A stretch of DNA of 25,790 bases, from positions 1 to 25,790 of the IMG/VR virus record IMGVR_UViG_3300042564_003385. The stretch is one strand, 5' to 3'. Position numbers and translations under genes: made by a program. Below are positions 16,001-23,124 of the stretch, one piece after another (position 1 is the first letter of the stretch; every line of letters begins with the position of its first letter). This stretch comes from a virus. Under the pieces are notes generated by a model. It was not told the origin of the DNA and did not search any database. It saw only the letters and a list, made by a program, of their open reading frames with translations.

Positions 16001-16496
16001 ATGGGACGAGTCGGTGAAAGCCGAACGTCCTGGTTGGGGGCCGAAAGGAATGCAAATTGCAAGACCAGGAACTAGTAAACATGAGAGAGGCGCTGCAATA
16101 GACATACAACAGTATAACGATCCTGTTGCGGTAGGATTGATGAACAAGTATGGAATGAAACAAACAGTGATGCCCAAAGACCCAGTTCACTTTGAATTAA
16201 AAGCTAAAAAAGGTGGAATGTTTAAAGGTCCTGAATCAGGATATCCTGTTGAAATGCACGGTAATGAAATTATAACACCATTGAGTCCTAATAGTATTTT
16301 AGAACAATTGGGTAAAACCCCTGCTACAACTGAAATAGCAGGATCATCGTCATCATCTACTACTAACACAATCAAAGAAATTTATTCAATGAATGCAGAA
16401 ATTATGGAAATGCTTGCAGGTAAATTGGATGATATGATTGATAGATTAGATAGGGGAAATACTTACTCTGACAAATTAGTAAAAGCTATGGCTTAA
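13050..16496 (+). CDS. Tape measure protein with C-terminal M15 zinc peptidase domain
   Basis: An 1148-aa protein. The N-terminal 150 residues are charged coiled coil. Two hydrophobic regions (about 181-218 and 272-325) are typical of tape measures, whose hydrophobic parts are thought to enter the host membrane. A helical middle leads to an Ala/Pro-rich linker (about 797-905). Residues about 950-1050 form a VanY/M15-type peptidase: SAKRDSADQQRLWD, SKHERGAAID with His1011 and Asp1018, and DPVH with Asp1044 and His1047, matching the zinc and catalytic residues of phage L-Ala-D-Glu endopeptidases such as the T5 endolysin. The SGYPVEMHGNEIITPL motif after it is common at tape measure C-termini. 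It occupies the functional place of T4 gp29 and probably opens peptidoglycan during DNA entry. The tape measure call rests on architecture, not on gp29 similarity. Confidence 0.82.
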   Translation: MADIDPNLAEASAKLTELFNQLGTSIRTGMDASESSVRVAERTQSSLETELKKFGLKINELTKDLEEDDDELKKRIALQKEVNQTIEKGLKAEADAKGVSVETLKLQKEQNTATEKQLRNLQEQRDSILGLTREQNASIEAYQKENRQREIQADSTKHQGAKITAAYQQMSSASGILSTAQTAATAQFGATAAGAIGVNLAFTALNIGLDAGILAFNQWKEGLDNAFQAQMAYNTQLVLGADGYKLANSQQLAKMKLDAKQTREQSDMYQKIGFGLGATAIGLVALRSTSIGAAVGLSALSLPVTLVVAGLTSLAALFGLSLAKEKYLQAQAEEKAAVDLENATTLKDKLYDTYMDIGKAGLVGSQGLTALTENAHKAGFAIKDIDKFTSALKNNQKEMSMFAGGAAAGVDKFASVTGEMTDSLGGHFRNLGISVEEQAEKTAQYMALQARLGLIQGKTITELATGAGKYLEELDKSATLLGTSRKEQEDARKAVMAIEQLRAAQMVAEEKGDKAESERLGRYAKIAENLIAKGLTQEGAGFAKIAASKGAVTDKDTVIARQMYSNDVFNKIDKNLGSATDQMRQVVKESKSAYLRTAAGYAATGADAGMTGGKYGAMADLDIAVGNQEAAVREAAAKKGLKEGTPEYNKFFEDFLVEQKKATDKATTDANKLREQQQKAAIADDNRLIAFGNTFQGATTTFSNAVDKFAGGGVGGEQGETTPDVAAIEASGGLAGQLEADEKLKKLPEYERTLAEIEKYQRLFNEGDALNEKQLAGFKARSEIAALAVADYNKKFAAPAAAPAAAPAVPAAAVPAAAAPAAAPAVPAAAVPAAAVPAAAAPAAAPMQRMNLSVPNAAGPAAAPAAAPAPAASMQRMNLSVPNAAGPAAAPPTSTASTAAGTMGAYKSRAAAPDTASMGSTEPISDISNLLVFAGKSGTLETFKALDSGLQKAVISAAAEYNKSTGKKIQVNSAKRDSADQQRLWDESVKAERPGWGPKGMQIARPGTSKHERGAAIDIQQYNDPVAVGLMNKYGMKQTVMPKDPVHFELKAKKGGMFKGPESGYPVEMHGNEIITPLSPNSILEQLGKTPATTEIAGSSSSSTTNTIKEIYSMNAEIMEMLAGKLDDMIDRLDRGNTYSDKLVKAMA
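15437..15721 (+). repeat. Ala/Pro-coding low-complexity tract and exact 55-bp direct repeat in the tape measure gene
   Basis: From 15437 to about 15585 the gene is built from GCAGCAGCACCG/A and CCAGCAGTA units encoding PAAAPA and PAAAVPA. A 55-base segment at 15586-15640 recurs exactly at 15667-15721, with an 81-base period; each copy encodes MQRMNLSVPNAAGPAAAP. Identity at every base implies a recent duplication or continuing recombination. The reading frame is preserved throughout. Confidence 0.9.
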
Positions 16497-16517
16497 TACT
16501 AAATACTAGATAATATT

Positions 16518-18299
16518 ATGACCTACAAAAAACGTTTTACGAATAAAAGTGGTATCTCTAGTCCAATCGGTGGCGGAAATAGCAATGCCGGCGCCTGGAA
16601 CGGTAGCCCAGGACAAAATGGTTCATCAACCGGCGGTTGGAATAACCATGAAATGGGCTATAAAAACTACATGAGTAGACTTCCAGAAGTCTATACTGGT
16701 CATCCAAATCGTATTGAACGCTATAATCAATATGAAATGATGGATGTTGACGCCGAGATTAATGCATGTTTAGATATCATTTCAGAATTCAGTACACAGA
16801 AAAACGAACACAACGATACACCATTCAATTTAGCATTTACTGAGGATCCAACACCGCATGAAGTAGAATTGCTAAAAACACAATTACAACAATGGTGTAA
16901 ACTAAACGAATTTGGAACAAGAACATTCAAAATCTTCCGCAATACAATCAAGTACGGTGATCAAGTATTTGTAAGAGATCCAGAAAACTTCAAACTATTC
17001 TGGATTGATAACACTAAAGTTATTAAAGTTATTGTTAACGAAAGTGAAGGTAAGAAGCCTGAACAATATGTTATTAAAGACATTAACATTAACTTACAGA
17101 ATCTTACAGTAGCACAGAAAACTAATTCAGACTTTGCCGCTAATCCAGCAACTGGTATGGGCGGCACCGGTGGTGGCGGGGCAGGAGGTGGATACACAGT
17201 TCCGGCTATGCCTTATAATACTACTGGTAGTCGTTTTACATTAGGACAAAGTGAAAGTGCTATTGACGCTAAACACATTGTTCACTTAAGTTTAACTGAA
17301 GGATTAGATAGATTTTGGCCCTTTGGTCAATCAATACTAGAGAACATTTTTAAAGTTTATAAGCAAAAAGAATTGCTAGAAGATGCTGTTCTTATCTATC
17401 GTGTACAACGTGCTCCGGAACGTAGAATGTTTAAGATTGACGTTGGTAACATGCCAAGTCACTTGGCTATGGCTTTTGTTGAACGTATTAAAAATGAGAT
17501 ACATCAAAGACGTATTCCATCAGTTCACGGTGGGTCAGCTATTGTTGATGCTACATACAATCCATTATCAATGAATGAAGATTACTTCTTTCCAGTAACA
17601 GCAGACGGTAGAGGAAGTAGTGTTGAAGTATTACCCGGTGGACAAAATCTTGGTGAAATTGATGACTTGAAATACTTCAATAATCGTTTGGCACGCGGTT
17701 TACGTGTTCCAAGTTCATATTTACCAACTGGCCCTGATGATAATACCACTCCAATGAATGATGGTAGAGTTGGAACAGCAATGATACAAGAGTTTCGTTT
17801 CAATCAATATTGCGAACGACTACAAAAGTATTTGAGCCATAAGTTAGATGAAGAATTCAAGTTATTCTTGCGTTGGAGAGGTTTTAATATTGATAGTGGT
17901 TTGTTTACACTAGAATTTAATCCACCTCAAAATTTTGCAGCTTATCGTCAAAGTGAATTAGATACTTCAAGAGTAAGTACATTTGCTAGTATGGAAGCAT
18001 TTCCTTATATTAGTAAACGCTTTGCATTAGAACGATTCTTGGGATTAAGTGAAGAAGAAATTAACAAGAATGAGAAGATGTGGCGTGAAGAAAATGGAAA
18101 AGAATCAGATATTGAATCATCAAGTAGCGATTTGCGTAACATTGGTGTCAGTGCCGGTGACATTGATAGTGATTTAGAAACCGCTGAAGGGATTGAAAAT
18201 AACCCAGAAGAAGGCGAACAAGCAGCTGGACCAGAAGTAGTGGGACCAGTTGGTAATGATGCCGGTGGACAGCCTGCACCATCAGCTGGTGGTATGTAA
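16518..18299 (+). CDS. 20: Portal vertex protein gp20
   Basis: A 593-aa protein with the T4-type gp20 signature: SRLPEVYTGHPNRIERYNQYEMMDVDAEINACLDII near the N-terminus, then HIVHLSLTEGLDRFWPFGQSILE, LLEDAVLIYRVQRAPERRMFKID, and a stretch from DDLKYFNNRLARGLRVPSSYL. It forms the dodecameric portal at the head vertex through which DNA is packaged. A Gly-rich insertion around residue 212-226 and an acidic, Gly/Pro-rich tail look flexible. The start lacks an obvious Shine-Dalgarno; an ACTAAATA sequence at 16498-16505 is only a weak late-box candidate. It starts 21 bases after the tape measure stop, and its stop abuts the GATAAATA box at 18300. Confidence 0.95.
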   Translation: MTYKKRFTNKSGISSPIGGGNSNAGAWNGSPGQNGSSTGGWNNHEMGYKNYMSRLPEVYTGHPNRIERYNQYEMMDVDAEINACLDIISEFSTQKNEHNDTPFNLAFTEDPTPHEVELLKTQLQQWCKLNEFGTRTFKIFRNTIKYGDQVFVRDPENFKLFWIDNTKVIKVIVNESEGKKPEQYVIKDININLQNLTVAQKTNSDFAANPATGMGGTGGGGAGGGYTVPAMPYNTTGSRFTLGQSESAIDAKHIVHLSLTEGLDRFWPFGQSILENIFKVYKQKELLEDAVLIYRVQRAPERRMFKIDVGNMPSHLAMAFVERIKNEIHQRRIPSVHGGSAIVDATYNPLSMNEDYFFPVTADGRGSSVEVLPGGQNLGEIDDLKYFNNRLARGLRVPSSYLPTGPDDNTTPMNDGRVGTAMIQEFRFNQYCERLQKYLSHKLDEEFKLFLRWRGFNIDSGLFTLEFNPPQNFAAYRQSELDTSRVSTFASMEAFPYISKRFALERFLGLSEEEINKNEKMWREENGKESDIESSSSDLRNIGVSAGDIDSDLETAEGIENNPEEGEQAAGPEVVGPVGNDAGGQPAPSAGGM

Positions 18300-18307
18300 G
18301 ATAAATA
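18300..18307 (+). promoter_or_regulatory. Late promoter box GATAAATA at the end of gp20
   Basis: Exact GATAAATA directly after the gp20 stop codon, 17 bases before the small downstream ATG at 18325. It is identical to the boxes at 10201, 23583 and 25117. With T4 spacing the leader would be only about 12 bases. Confidence 0.65.
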
Positions 18308-18324
18308 GTATATCGGAAACCAAA

Positions 18325-18546
18325 ATGAAATTGATGGAAATGTTTAATCCCGCGGTAGAAGGTTATCAAGATTTAGCTGCTGATAACAGTAAACCAAAGT
18401 GGAAAGAAAGCCGCAAAACAAAACTAACACTAAGACAGATTCGTAAACTTAGAAAAATGTTGGATGTTAGAAATTTTGAAAAATCAAAATATATCAAAAA
18501 AGTACATGAACAATATGGCGTAAAGCCAGAAGCAGTACCACAATAG
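18325..18546 (+). CDS. Small basic protein between portal and core genes (gp67 position)
   Basis: A 73-aa protein, MKLMEMFNPAVEG then WKESRKTKLTLRQIRKLRKMLDVRNFEKSKYIKKVHEQYG. It is strongly basic and helical in the middle. I start it at the ATG at 18325 and not at an in-frame upstream ATG inside gp20, because the shorter form fits directly behind the gp20 stop and late box and has the conserved-looking start. T4 has gp67, a small acidic prohead core protein, in this place; this protein is basic and is not an obvious homologue. Similar small proteins with an RKTxLTLRQIxKLRKMLD core seem familiar from T4-like marine phages. The function is unknown; a head-assembly role is inferred from position. 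Confidence 0.75.
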   Translation: MKLMEMFNPAVEGYQDLAADNSKPKWKESRKTKLTLRQIRKLRKMLDVRNFEKSKYIKKVHEQYGVKPEAVPQ

Positions 18547-18578
18547 AGTACAACTCTCTATATCTCTCCTAAAAATGC

Positions 18579-18607
18579 AAAAAATGCTATCTTATTGAGC
18601 ATTTTTT
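18579..18607 (+). terminator. Probable rho-independent terminator after the small basic gene
   Basis: AAAAAATGCT (18579-18588) pairs with AGCATTTTTT (18598-18607) across a 9-base loop, and the 3' arm ends in six T. The GC content of the stem is low, so it may be partial, allowing readthrough from gp20 into the core genes. Confidence 0.65.
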
Positions 18608-18614
18608 AATTGTA

Positions 18615-18630
18615 TAGCATAAGTACAATA
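18615..18630 (+). promoter_or_regulatory. Copy 3 of intergenic motif, probable promoter of the core-protein operon
   Basis: TAGCATAAGTACAATA, matching the copy at 23083 in 15 of 16 bases. TACAAT is a plausible -10. It sits just after a terminator and about 30 bases before the core-protein ATG, which has an AGGAG ribosome site. ATTGTA (18609-18614) and TACAAT (18624-18629) form an inverted repeat around the motif core. Confidence 0.5.
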
Positions 18631-18660
18631 CACAAAGCCATTACTTAGGAGAAACAAACA

Positions 18661-19479
18661 ATGGACCACAAAAAATTTGAAACACTTATTGATTTGATTA
18701 TCAATGAGAATGAAGAACAAGCTCGTGCATTATTTCACGATATCGTAGTTGAAAAAAGCCGCGAAATCTATGAAGATATCATGTCCGACGAAATGGATGA
18801 AGGCATGGATCCAGGCGGTCAAGTAGGTCAGATGATGGATGAAATCTCTGCTGAAGAAGAAGGCATGACTGAAGAAGAAGATGAAGAAATTGACTTTGAT
18901 GACGAAGGTGATGACGATATCATTGATATTGAAGCCGACGGTGAAATGGATCACTCAGAAGAAGGTGAAGAAGATCGTTTAGTAAGCATTGAAGATAAGT
19001 TAGACCAATTGATGGCTGAATTTGAGCAGATCATGGGCAACGGCGACGATGAAATGGCCGATGACGAAATGGCTGATGACGAAATGGCTATGGGCGACGA
19101 AGAAATGGCTATGGGTGACGAAGAAGAAGCTATGATGGAAGCAATTACTTTGAAGAAAGTATCTGTTACACACGGTGACAACGGTCAAAACACAAAAAGC
19201 ACAAGTTTACAAAACAGCGGACAAGCTGGAATGGACAGTCGTCCAGTAAAGTTTAGTGGTGCTAGTGAAGCGGTTCCAACAAGTCCTAAAGGACCTAGCA
19301 ACTTTTACTCAAAAGGTGAGACACAGGTAAAAGATGCTAACAATTGGAAAAACGCTCCAGCACAAAATAATGCTGACTTAGAAAAGGCTCCGGCTCCGTC
19401 TAAGTCACAAGCTAGTGGTACAAACACCAAGAGCCCTGTAGCTGAATCACGTAAGCCAGTAAAACGTATTATTAAGTAA
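18661..19479 (+). CDS. Acidic prohead core protein (gp67/gp68-like)
   Basis: A 272-aa protein in two parts. Residues 1-40 form a helix (ETLIDLIINENEEQARALFHDIVVEKSREIYEDI) seen in core proteins of T4-like phages. Residues 45-160 are extremely acidic, including tandem DDEMADDEMA and MGDEEMAMGDEE repeats. The C-terminal part from about 163 (LKKVSVTHGDNGQNTKS onward) is polar, low-complexity and ends in a basic tail (RKPVKRIIK). Acidic core proteins fill the prohead interior with gp22 and are cut by gp21; LMAEF near residue 118 fits the (I/L)xE cleavage pattern. It starts behind its own promoter-like motif with an AGGAG site and is followed by gp21 after 13 bases. Confidence 0.75.
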   Translation: MDHKKFETLIDLIINENEEQARALFHDIVVEKSREIYEDIMSDEMDEGMDPGGQVGQMMDEISAEEEGMTEEEDEEIDFDDEGDDDIIDIEADGEMDHSEEGEEDRLVSIEDKLDQLMAEFEQIMGNGDDEMADDEMADDEMAMGDEEMAMGDEEEAMMEAITLKKVSVTHGDNGQNTKSTSLQNSGQAGMDSRPVKFSGASEAVPTSPKGPSNFYSKGETQVKDANNWKNAPAQNNADLEKAPAPSKSQASGTNTKSPVAESRKPVKRIIK

Positions 19480-19492
19480 GGAATCTGAGAGA

Positions 19493-20128
19493 ATGGCTTT
19501 GTATCTCAAGGAGCACTTGACTTTCGACCGTGCAAGCATGGTTGTTGAAAGTATAAGTGAAGGCGATAAGAAGAACCTTTATATGAAAGGTATCTTCATT
19601 CAGGGCGGGGTAAAGAATGCTAACGAGCGTATTTACCCCGTTTCCGAAATTGAATCCGCTGTACAAACATTAAACGAACAGATTACCGATGGTCATTCAG
19701 TATTAGGTGAAGTAGATCACCCGGATGACTTAAAAATCAACCTAGATCGTGTATCACATATGATTACAGGCATGTGGATGGACGGTGCTAACGGGTTCGG
19801 AAAGTTAAAGATATTACCAACTCCAATGGGGCAACTAGTTGCTACTATGTTGGAGAGTGGTGTCAAACTCGGCGTTTCAAGTCGTGGCAGCGGTAACGTG
19901 GACGACATGAACGGAAAAGTAAGTGACTTTGAAATAGTCACTGTGGATATTGTTGCACAACCAAGTGCACCTCAGGCTTATCCTAAAGCAATTTATGAAG
20001 GCATGATGAACTTACGTCATGGTCATAGAATGTTGGATATAGCAAAAGATGCTCAGGGCAACAAGAAAGTGGAGAAATATTTGAAAGGGGAAGTAATGCG
20101 CCTCATCAATGATCTCAAAATTAAATAA
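19493..20128 (+). CDS. 21: Prohead core protease gp21
   Basis: A 211-aa serine protease, the length of T4 gp21 (212). The catalytic His76 lies in LGEVDHPDD and the Ser in GVSSRGSGN (Ser129/Ser130); VDIVAQPSAPQA follows, as in T4-type proteases. It matures the prohead by cutting scaffold, core and capsid proteins after (I/L)xE sites. The gene starts 13 bases after the core protein with a GAGAG site and ends 13 bases before the scaffold start, in canonical T4 order. Confidence 0.94.
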   Translation: MALYLKEHLTFDRASMVVESISEGDKKNLYMKGIFIQGGVKNANERIYPVSEIESAVQTLNEQITDGHSVLGEVDHPDDLKINLDRVSHMITGMWMDGANGFGKLKILPTPMGQLVATMLESGVKLGVSSRGSGNVDDMNGKVSDFEIVTVDIVAQPSAPQAYPKAIYEGMMNLRHGHRMLDIAKDAQGNKKVEKYLKGEVMRLINDLKIK

Positions 20129-20141
20129 AGGGGAAACAGAA

Positions 20142-21242
20142 ATGTTTGATGCTATCAAGCCATTACTTGAAAGTGGACTTATCAACGAGGACGTGGGCCG
20201 TGAACTAAACGAAGCCTGGGAATCTAAGTTGAATGAGGCACGTGAGCAAGTACGTGTTGAATTACGTGAAGAATTCGCACACCGTTATGAACATGACAGA
20301 ATCGTGATGGTAGAAGCCCTAGATAAAATGGTTACAGAAAGTTTATCAGAAGAAATTTCCGAATTTCAGTCTGAAAGACAAGCAATGAACGAAGACCGCG
20401 TACAAGCTAAACAACAATTGCGTGAAAATGCAGTTAAATTCAATAATTTCATGGTTACTAAACTAGCTGAAGAAATTAAAGAACTACGCAGTGAACGCAA
20501 ACTACAAATGGAAAGTCAATCTAAACTTGAACAATTTATTGTTCATGCATTGGCACGTGAAATTAAAGAATTCACACAAGACAAACAAGCTGTAGTTGAA
20601 GCAAAGGTTAAGTTGGTTGCAGAAGGTCGTCAACAATTAGAAAGATTGAAATCACGCTTTGTGAGTGAATCTGCTAAAAGATTGAATACTGTTGTAACAT
20701 CACATCTTAAGGGTGAATTAGGTCAGTTGAAGGAAGATATCAAGGTTGCTCGTGAGAACAATTTTGGACGTAGAATATTTGAAAGTTTTGCAAGCGAGTT
20801 CTCAGTTACTCATTTAAATGATAAAGCTGAAACCCGTAAACTAATGAATTCTCTACAATTGAAAGACCAACAATTAGCTGAATCTATCAAAGTAATTGGT
20901 CAATCTAAAAAATTGATTGAAAGTAAGGAACGTGAAGTTCGTATTATTAAAGAGTCTAATCAACGTGAAAAAATGATGAGCGATTTACTTGCTCCATTAA
21001 ACGAAGAAAAGGCTACTGTAATGAAGGACTTACTAGAAAGTGTGCAAACACCAAAATTGCAAAGCACTTTCGACAAGTATCTACCAGCAGTTTTAAACAG
21101 TGGAACAGAGAGAAAGTCTACTAAGACTACTCTACGTGAAAGTGTTAAAGAAGTTACTGGTGATAAATCTGCCAAAACACAAGAAGTAGATATGGATCAA
21201 CGTGATAACGTTATTGATATCAAACGCCTGGCAGGGCTATAA
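20142..21242 (+). CDS. 22: Prohead scaffolding protein gp22
   Basis: A 366-aa, almost entirely helical, highly charged protein (MFDAIKPLLESGLINEDVGR, then long Glu/Lys/Arg/Gln coiled coil). It is the main internal scaffold of the T4 prohead, built around by gp23 and later digested by gp21. I start at the ATG at 20142, preceded by AAAGGGGA, and not at the in-frame ATG at 20109 inside gp21, which has no ribosome site. gp22 sequences diverge strongly, so the call relies on composition, length and the position between gp21 and gp23. The C-terminus (VIDIKRLAGL) looks conserved and is probably the capsid-interacting end. Confidence 0.88.
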   Translation: MFDAIKPLLESGLINEDVGRELNEAWESKLNEAREQVRVELREEFAHRYEHDRIVMVEALDKMVTESLSEEISEFQSERQAMNEDRVQAKQQLRENAVKFNNFMVTKLAEEIKELRSERKLQMESQSKLEQFIVHALAREIKEFTQDKQAVVEAKVKLVAEGRQQLERLKSRFVSESAKRLNTVVTSHLKGELGQLKEDIKVARENNFGRRIFESFASEFSVTHLNDKAETRKLMNSLQLKDQQLAESIKVIGQSKKLIESKEREVRIIKESNQREKMMSDLLAPLNEEKATVMKDLLESVQTPKLQSTFDKYLPAVLNSGTERKSTKTTLRESVKEVTGDKSAKTQEVDMDQRDNVIDIKRLAGL

Positions 21243-21270
21243 AAAAAGACATAATTTAGGAGAATATAAA

Positions 21271-22467
21271 ATGTCAAAAGTATTATTAGAAGGCCGTTGG
21301 AACGAGACCAAGGATGCCCTGTTAGAAGGCTTAAAAGGAACTCGTCGTTCAACAATGGGTGTTATCTTAGAAAACACCAAAAAGCAACTACTTGCTGAAT
21401 CTTCAGCCGGTACAACAACAGCTGGTAACATCGCTACATTAAACCGTGTGATTCTTCCAGTTATTCGTCGTGTTATGCCAACCGTTATCGCTAACGAATT
21501 GGTAGGCGTTCAGCCAATGACAGGACCAGTTGGTCAAATCCACACTCTACGTGTTCGTTATGCTCAGTCATTAACAGACAATAGTTCTGCTCAAACTAGC
21601 GTTACAGCTGGTCAAGAAGCATTAAGTCCATTCTTGATTGCTCAAGCGTATTCACGTACACCTCAAGCTACTGACGCAACAAGTTATTACACAGGTAATG
21701 ACACTGCTGCTCTTGAAGGTAATGGCGGTAAGCAAATCAGTGTTCAGATTCTACGTCAAGCTGTTGAAGCTAAGTCACGTAAATTGCAAGCACGTTGGAC
21801 ATTTGAAGCTGCTCAAGACGCACAATCTCAACACGGGATTGACGTTGAAGCAGAAATCATGGCAGCATTAGCACAAGAAATTACTGCTGAAATTGACCAA
21901 GAAATTCTATTGTCTCTTGCTACTCTAGCTACAACTGAATTTACATTCAACCAAGCTACTGTATCTGGTACAGCTACATACGTTGGTGACGAACATGCTG
22001 CTCTAGCTGTTCTTATCAATCGTGTTGCTAACTTGATCGCTCAACGTACTCGTCGTGGCGCTGGTAACTGGGCTGTGGTATCTCCAGCAACATTGACAGT
22101 ATTGCAATCTGCAACTACTTCAGCGTTCGCTCGTACAACAGAAGGTACATTTGAAGCTCCTACAAACACTAAGTTTGTTGGTACATTGAATGGCGCTATG
22201 CGTGTATTCGTAAACAGCTATGCACCTGATACACAACCTGTATTGGTTGGATACAAAGGTTCTTCAGAAACAGATGCAGCGGCATTCTATTGCCCTTACA
22301 TCCCGTTGATGAGTTCTGGTGTTGTTCTTGATCCATCAACATTCGAACCAGTCGTGTCATTTATGACAAGGTATGGATACATAGAATTAACGAATACGGC
22401 CTCATCGTTCGGCAATGCTGCCGATTATGTCGGCGAGATAGCCGTGCAAAATTTAACATTCCAATAA
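21271..22467 (+). CDS. 23: Major capsid protein gp23
   Basis: A 398-aa protein with the T4-type capsid core: RVILPVIRRVMPTVIANELVGVQPMTGP near residue 60, and LDPSTFEPVVSFMTRYGY near the end. The start at 21271 has a TTAGGAGA ribosome site; the in-frame ATG at 21202 lies inside gp22 and has none. L41-A-E43 just before the Gly/Thr-rich segment fits the gp21 cleavage rule, giving a mature subunit of about 355 aa. T4 gp23 is 521 aa (about 456 mature), so this one is clearly shorter, probably through a reduced insertion domain. Codon choice is more uniform than in neighbours, as expected for a highly expressed gene. A strong terminator follows. Confidence 0.96.
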   Translation: MSKVLLEGRWNETKDALLEGLKGTRRSTMGVILENTKKQLLAESSAGTTTAGNIATLNRVILPVIRRVMPTVIANELVGVQPMTGPVGQIHTLRVRYAQSLTDNSSAQTSVTAGQEALSPFLIAQAYSRTPQATDATSYYTGNDTAALEGNGGKQISVQILRQAVEAKSRKLQARWTFEAAQDAQSQHGIDVEAEIMAALAQEITAEIDQEILLSLATLATTEFTFNQATVSGTATYVGDEHAALAVLINRVANLIAQRTRRGAGNWAVVSPATLTVLQSATTSAFARTTEGTFEAPTNTKFVGTLNGAMRVFVNSYAPDTQPVLVGYKGSSETDAAAFYCPYIPLMSSGVVLDPSTFEPVVSFMTRYGYIELTNTASSFGNAADYVGEIAVQNLTFQ

Positions 22468-22493
22468 AATTTGGTTTGTTATTTTTGTCAATC

Positions 22494-22520
22494 AAAAAAC
22501 GCACTTCGGTGCGTTTTTTT
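22494..22520 (+). terminator. Strong rho-independent terminator after gp23
   Basis: CGCAC and GTGCG form a stem closed by a UUCG tetraloop (22500-22513), preceded by six A and followed by seven T, starting 33 bases after the capsid stop. The A and T runs extend the helix. This ends the head operon. Confidence 0.93.
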
Positions 22521-22560
22521 ACCTTAAGAAAAATAGTTTGAATATGTTTACCCAAACTAG

Positions 22561-22589
22561 TTGACAATACCAGTAATAAGTGTTATTAT
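22561..22589 (+). promoter_or_regulatory. Sigma70-type early promoter for the 141-aa gene
   Basis: TTGACA (22561-22566) and TATTAT (22584-22589) are separated by exactly 17 bases, about 32 bases upstream of the ATG. TAATAA/TTATTA forms a small inverted repeat (22574-22588) overlapping the -10. It lies just downstream of the gp23 terminator and so starts an independent transcript. Confidence 0.78.
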
Positions 22590-22620
22590 GACTACTGATT
22601 AACAACCGTAATATTGTAAA

Positions 22621-23046
22621 ATGAAAAAACAAGTCACATATGAAATGATTACCCCAGTGCTTATTCAGTTTGAAAAGTTAGAATGGGTGCATCCTGAAAT
22701 TGAAAATATATTAAAATGGGAAATTGATGGGATTAATCCTGATAAATGGTCATACGACGGGCTAACTAGAATTTACATTGAAAACGACAAAAAACAACAC
22801 GCCTACTTAGTAGTATTATCAAAAGACTTAGAAGATGATAAAATTCCAATGTCGCATGTACTAATGCAACTTGAAGTGTTATTATTTGATGATACATGGA
22901 TGCCAGGAGAAAAACAGTTTTGCTTTACTAAGTTTGGTAAAGCCCTACATAAGTCATTCGGTTATGGTAAAGGTACACACATAACATTTGCATCACCTGA
23001 TGTAGGTATTCAAAATAAGAACGGTGCATATAGTTGGAGTTCATAA
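22621..23046 (+). CDS. Unknown 141-aa protein, early-promoter driven
   Basis: I do not recognise this protein. It is soluble-looking, with no signal peptide, membrane segment or Cys motif. Aromatic-rich stretches (EKLEWVHPEIENILKWEIDG, HVLMQLEVLLFDDTWMPGE) suggest a compact alpha/beta fold. The start has no clear Shine-Dalgarno, but the frame begins right behind a good sigma70-type promoter. It is isolated between two terminators: the gp23 terminator upstream and the one at 23125 downstream. An early host-takeover or regulatory role would fit the promoter class, but this is inference only. Confidence 0.7.
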   Translation: MKKQVTYEMITPVLIQFEKLEWVHPEIENILKWEIDGINPDKWSYDGLTRIYIENDKKQHAYLVVLSKDLEDDKIPMSHVLMQLEVLLFDDTWMPGEKQFCFTKFGKALHKSFGYGKGTHITFASPDVGIQNKNGAYSWSS

Positions 23047-23082
23047 ATTTATAGCTACTACTTGGTGGCAAAAAGCGTAAGG

Positions 23083-23098
23083 TAGCATAAATACAATA
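23083..23098 (+). promoter_or_regulatory. Copy 4 of intergenic motif, orphan copy before a terminator
   Basis: TAGCATAAATACAATA, 15 of 16 bases identical to the copy at 18615. No plus-strand gene follows; a terminator ends at 23147. If it is a promoter, it would make an RNA of only about 40-45 bases. Confidence 0.4.
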
Positions 23099-23124
23099 TC
23101 TCAACGGGATGGGAAGAAAACACT

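Noticed and set aside
18250-18324. Upstream in-frame start for the small gene after gp20
   Set aside because: The extra 25 codons lie inside gp20, lack a ribosome site and precede the late box at 18300; the ATG at 18325 fits better.
20109-20141. Earlier in-frame start for gp22 inside gp21
   Set aside because: No ribosome site, whereas AAAGGGGA precedes the ATG at 20142.
21202-21270. Earlier in-frame start for gp23 inside gp22
   Set aside because: The added residues are not capsid-like and TTAGGAGA precedes the ATG at 21271.
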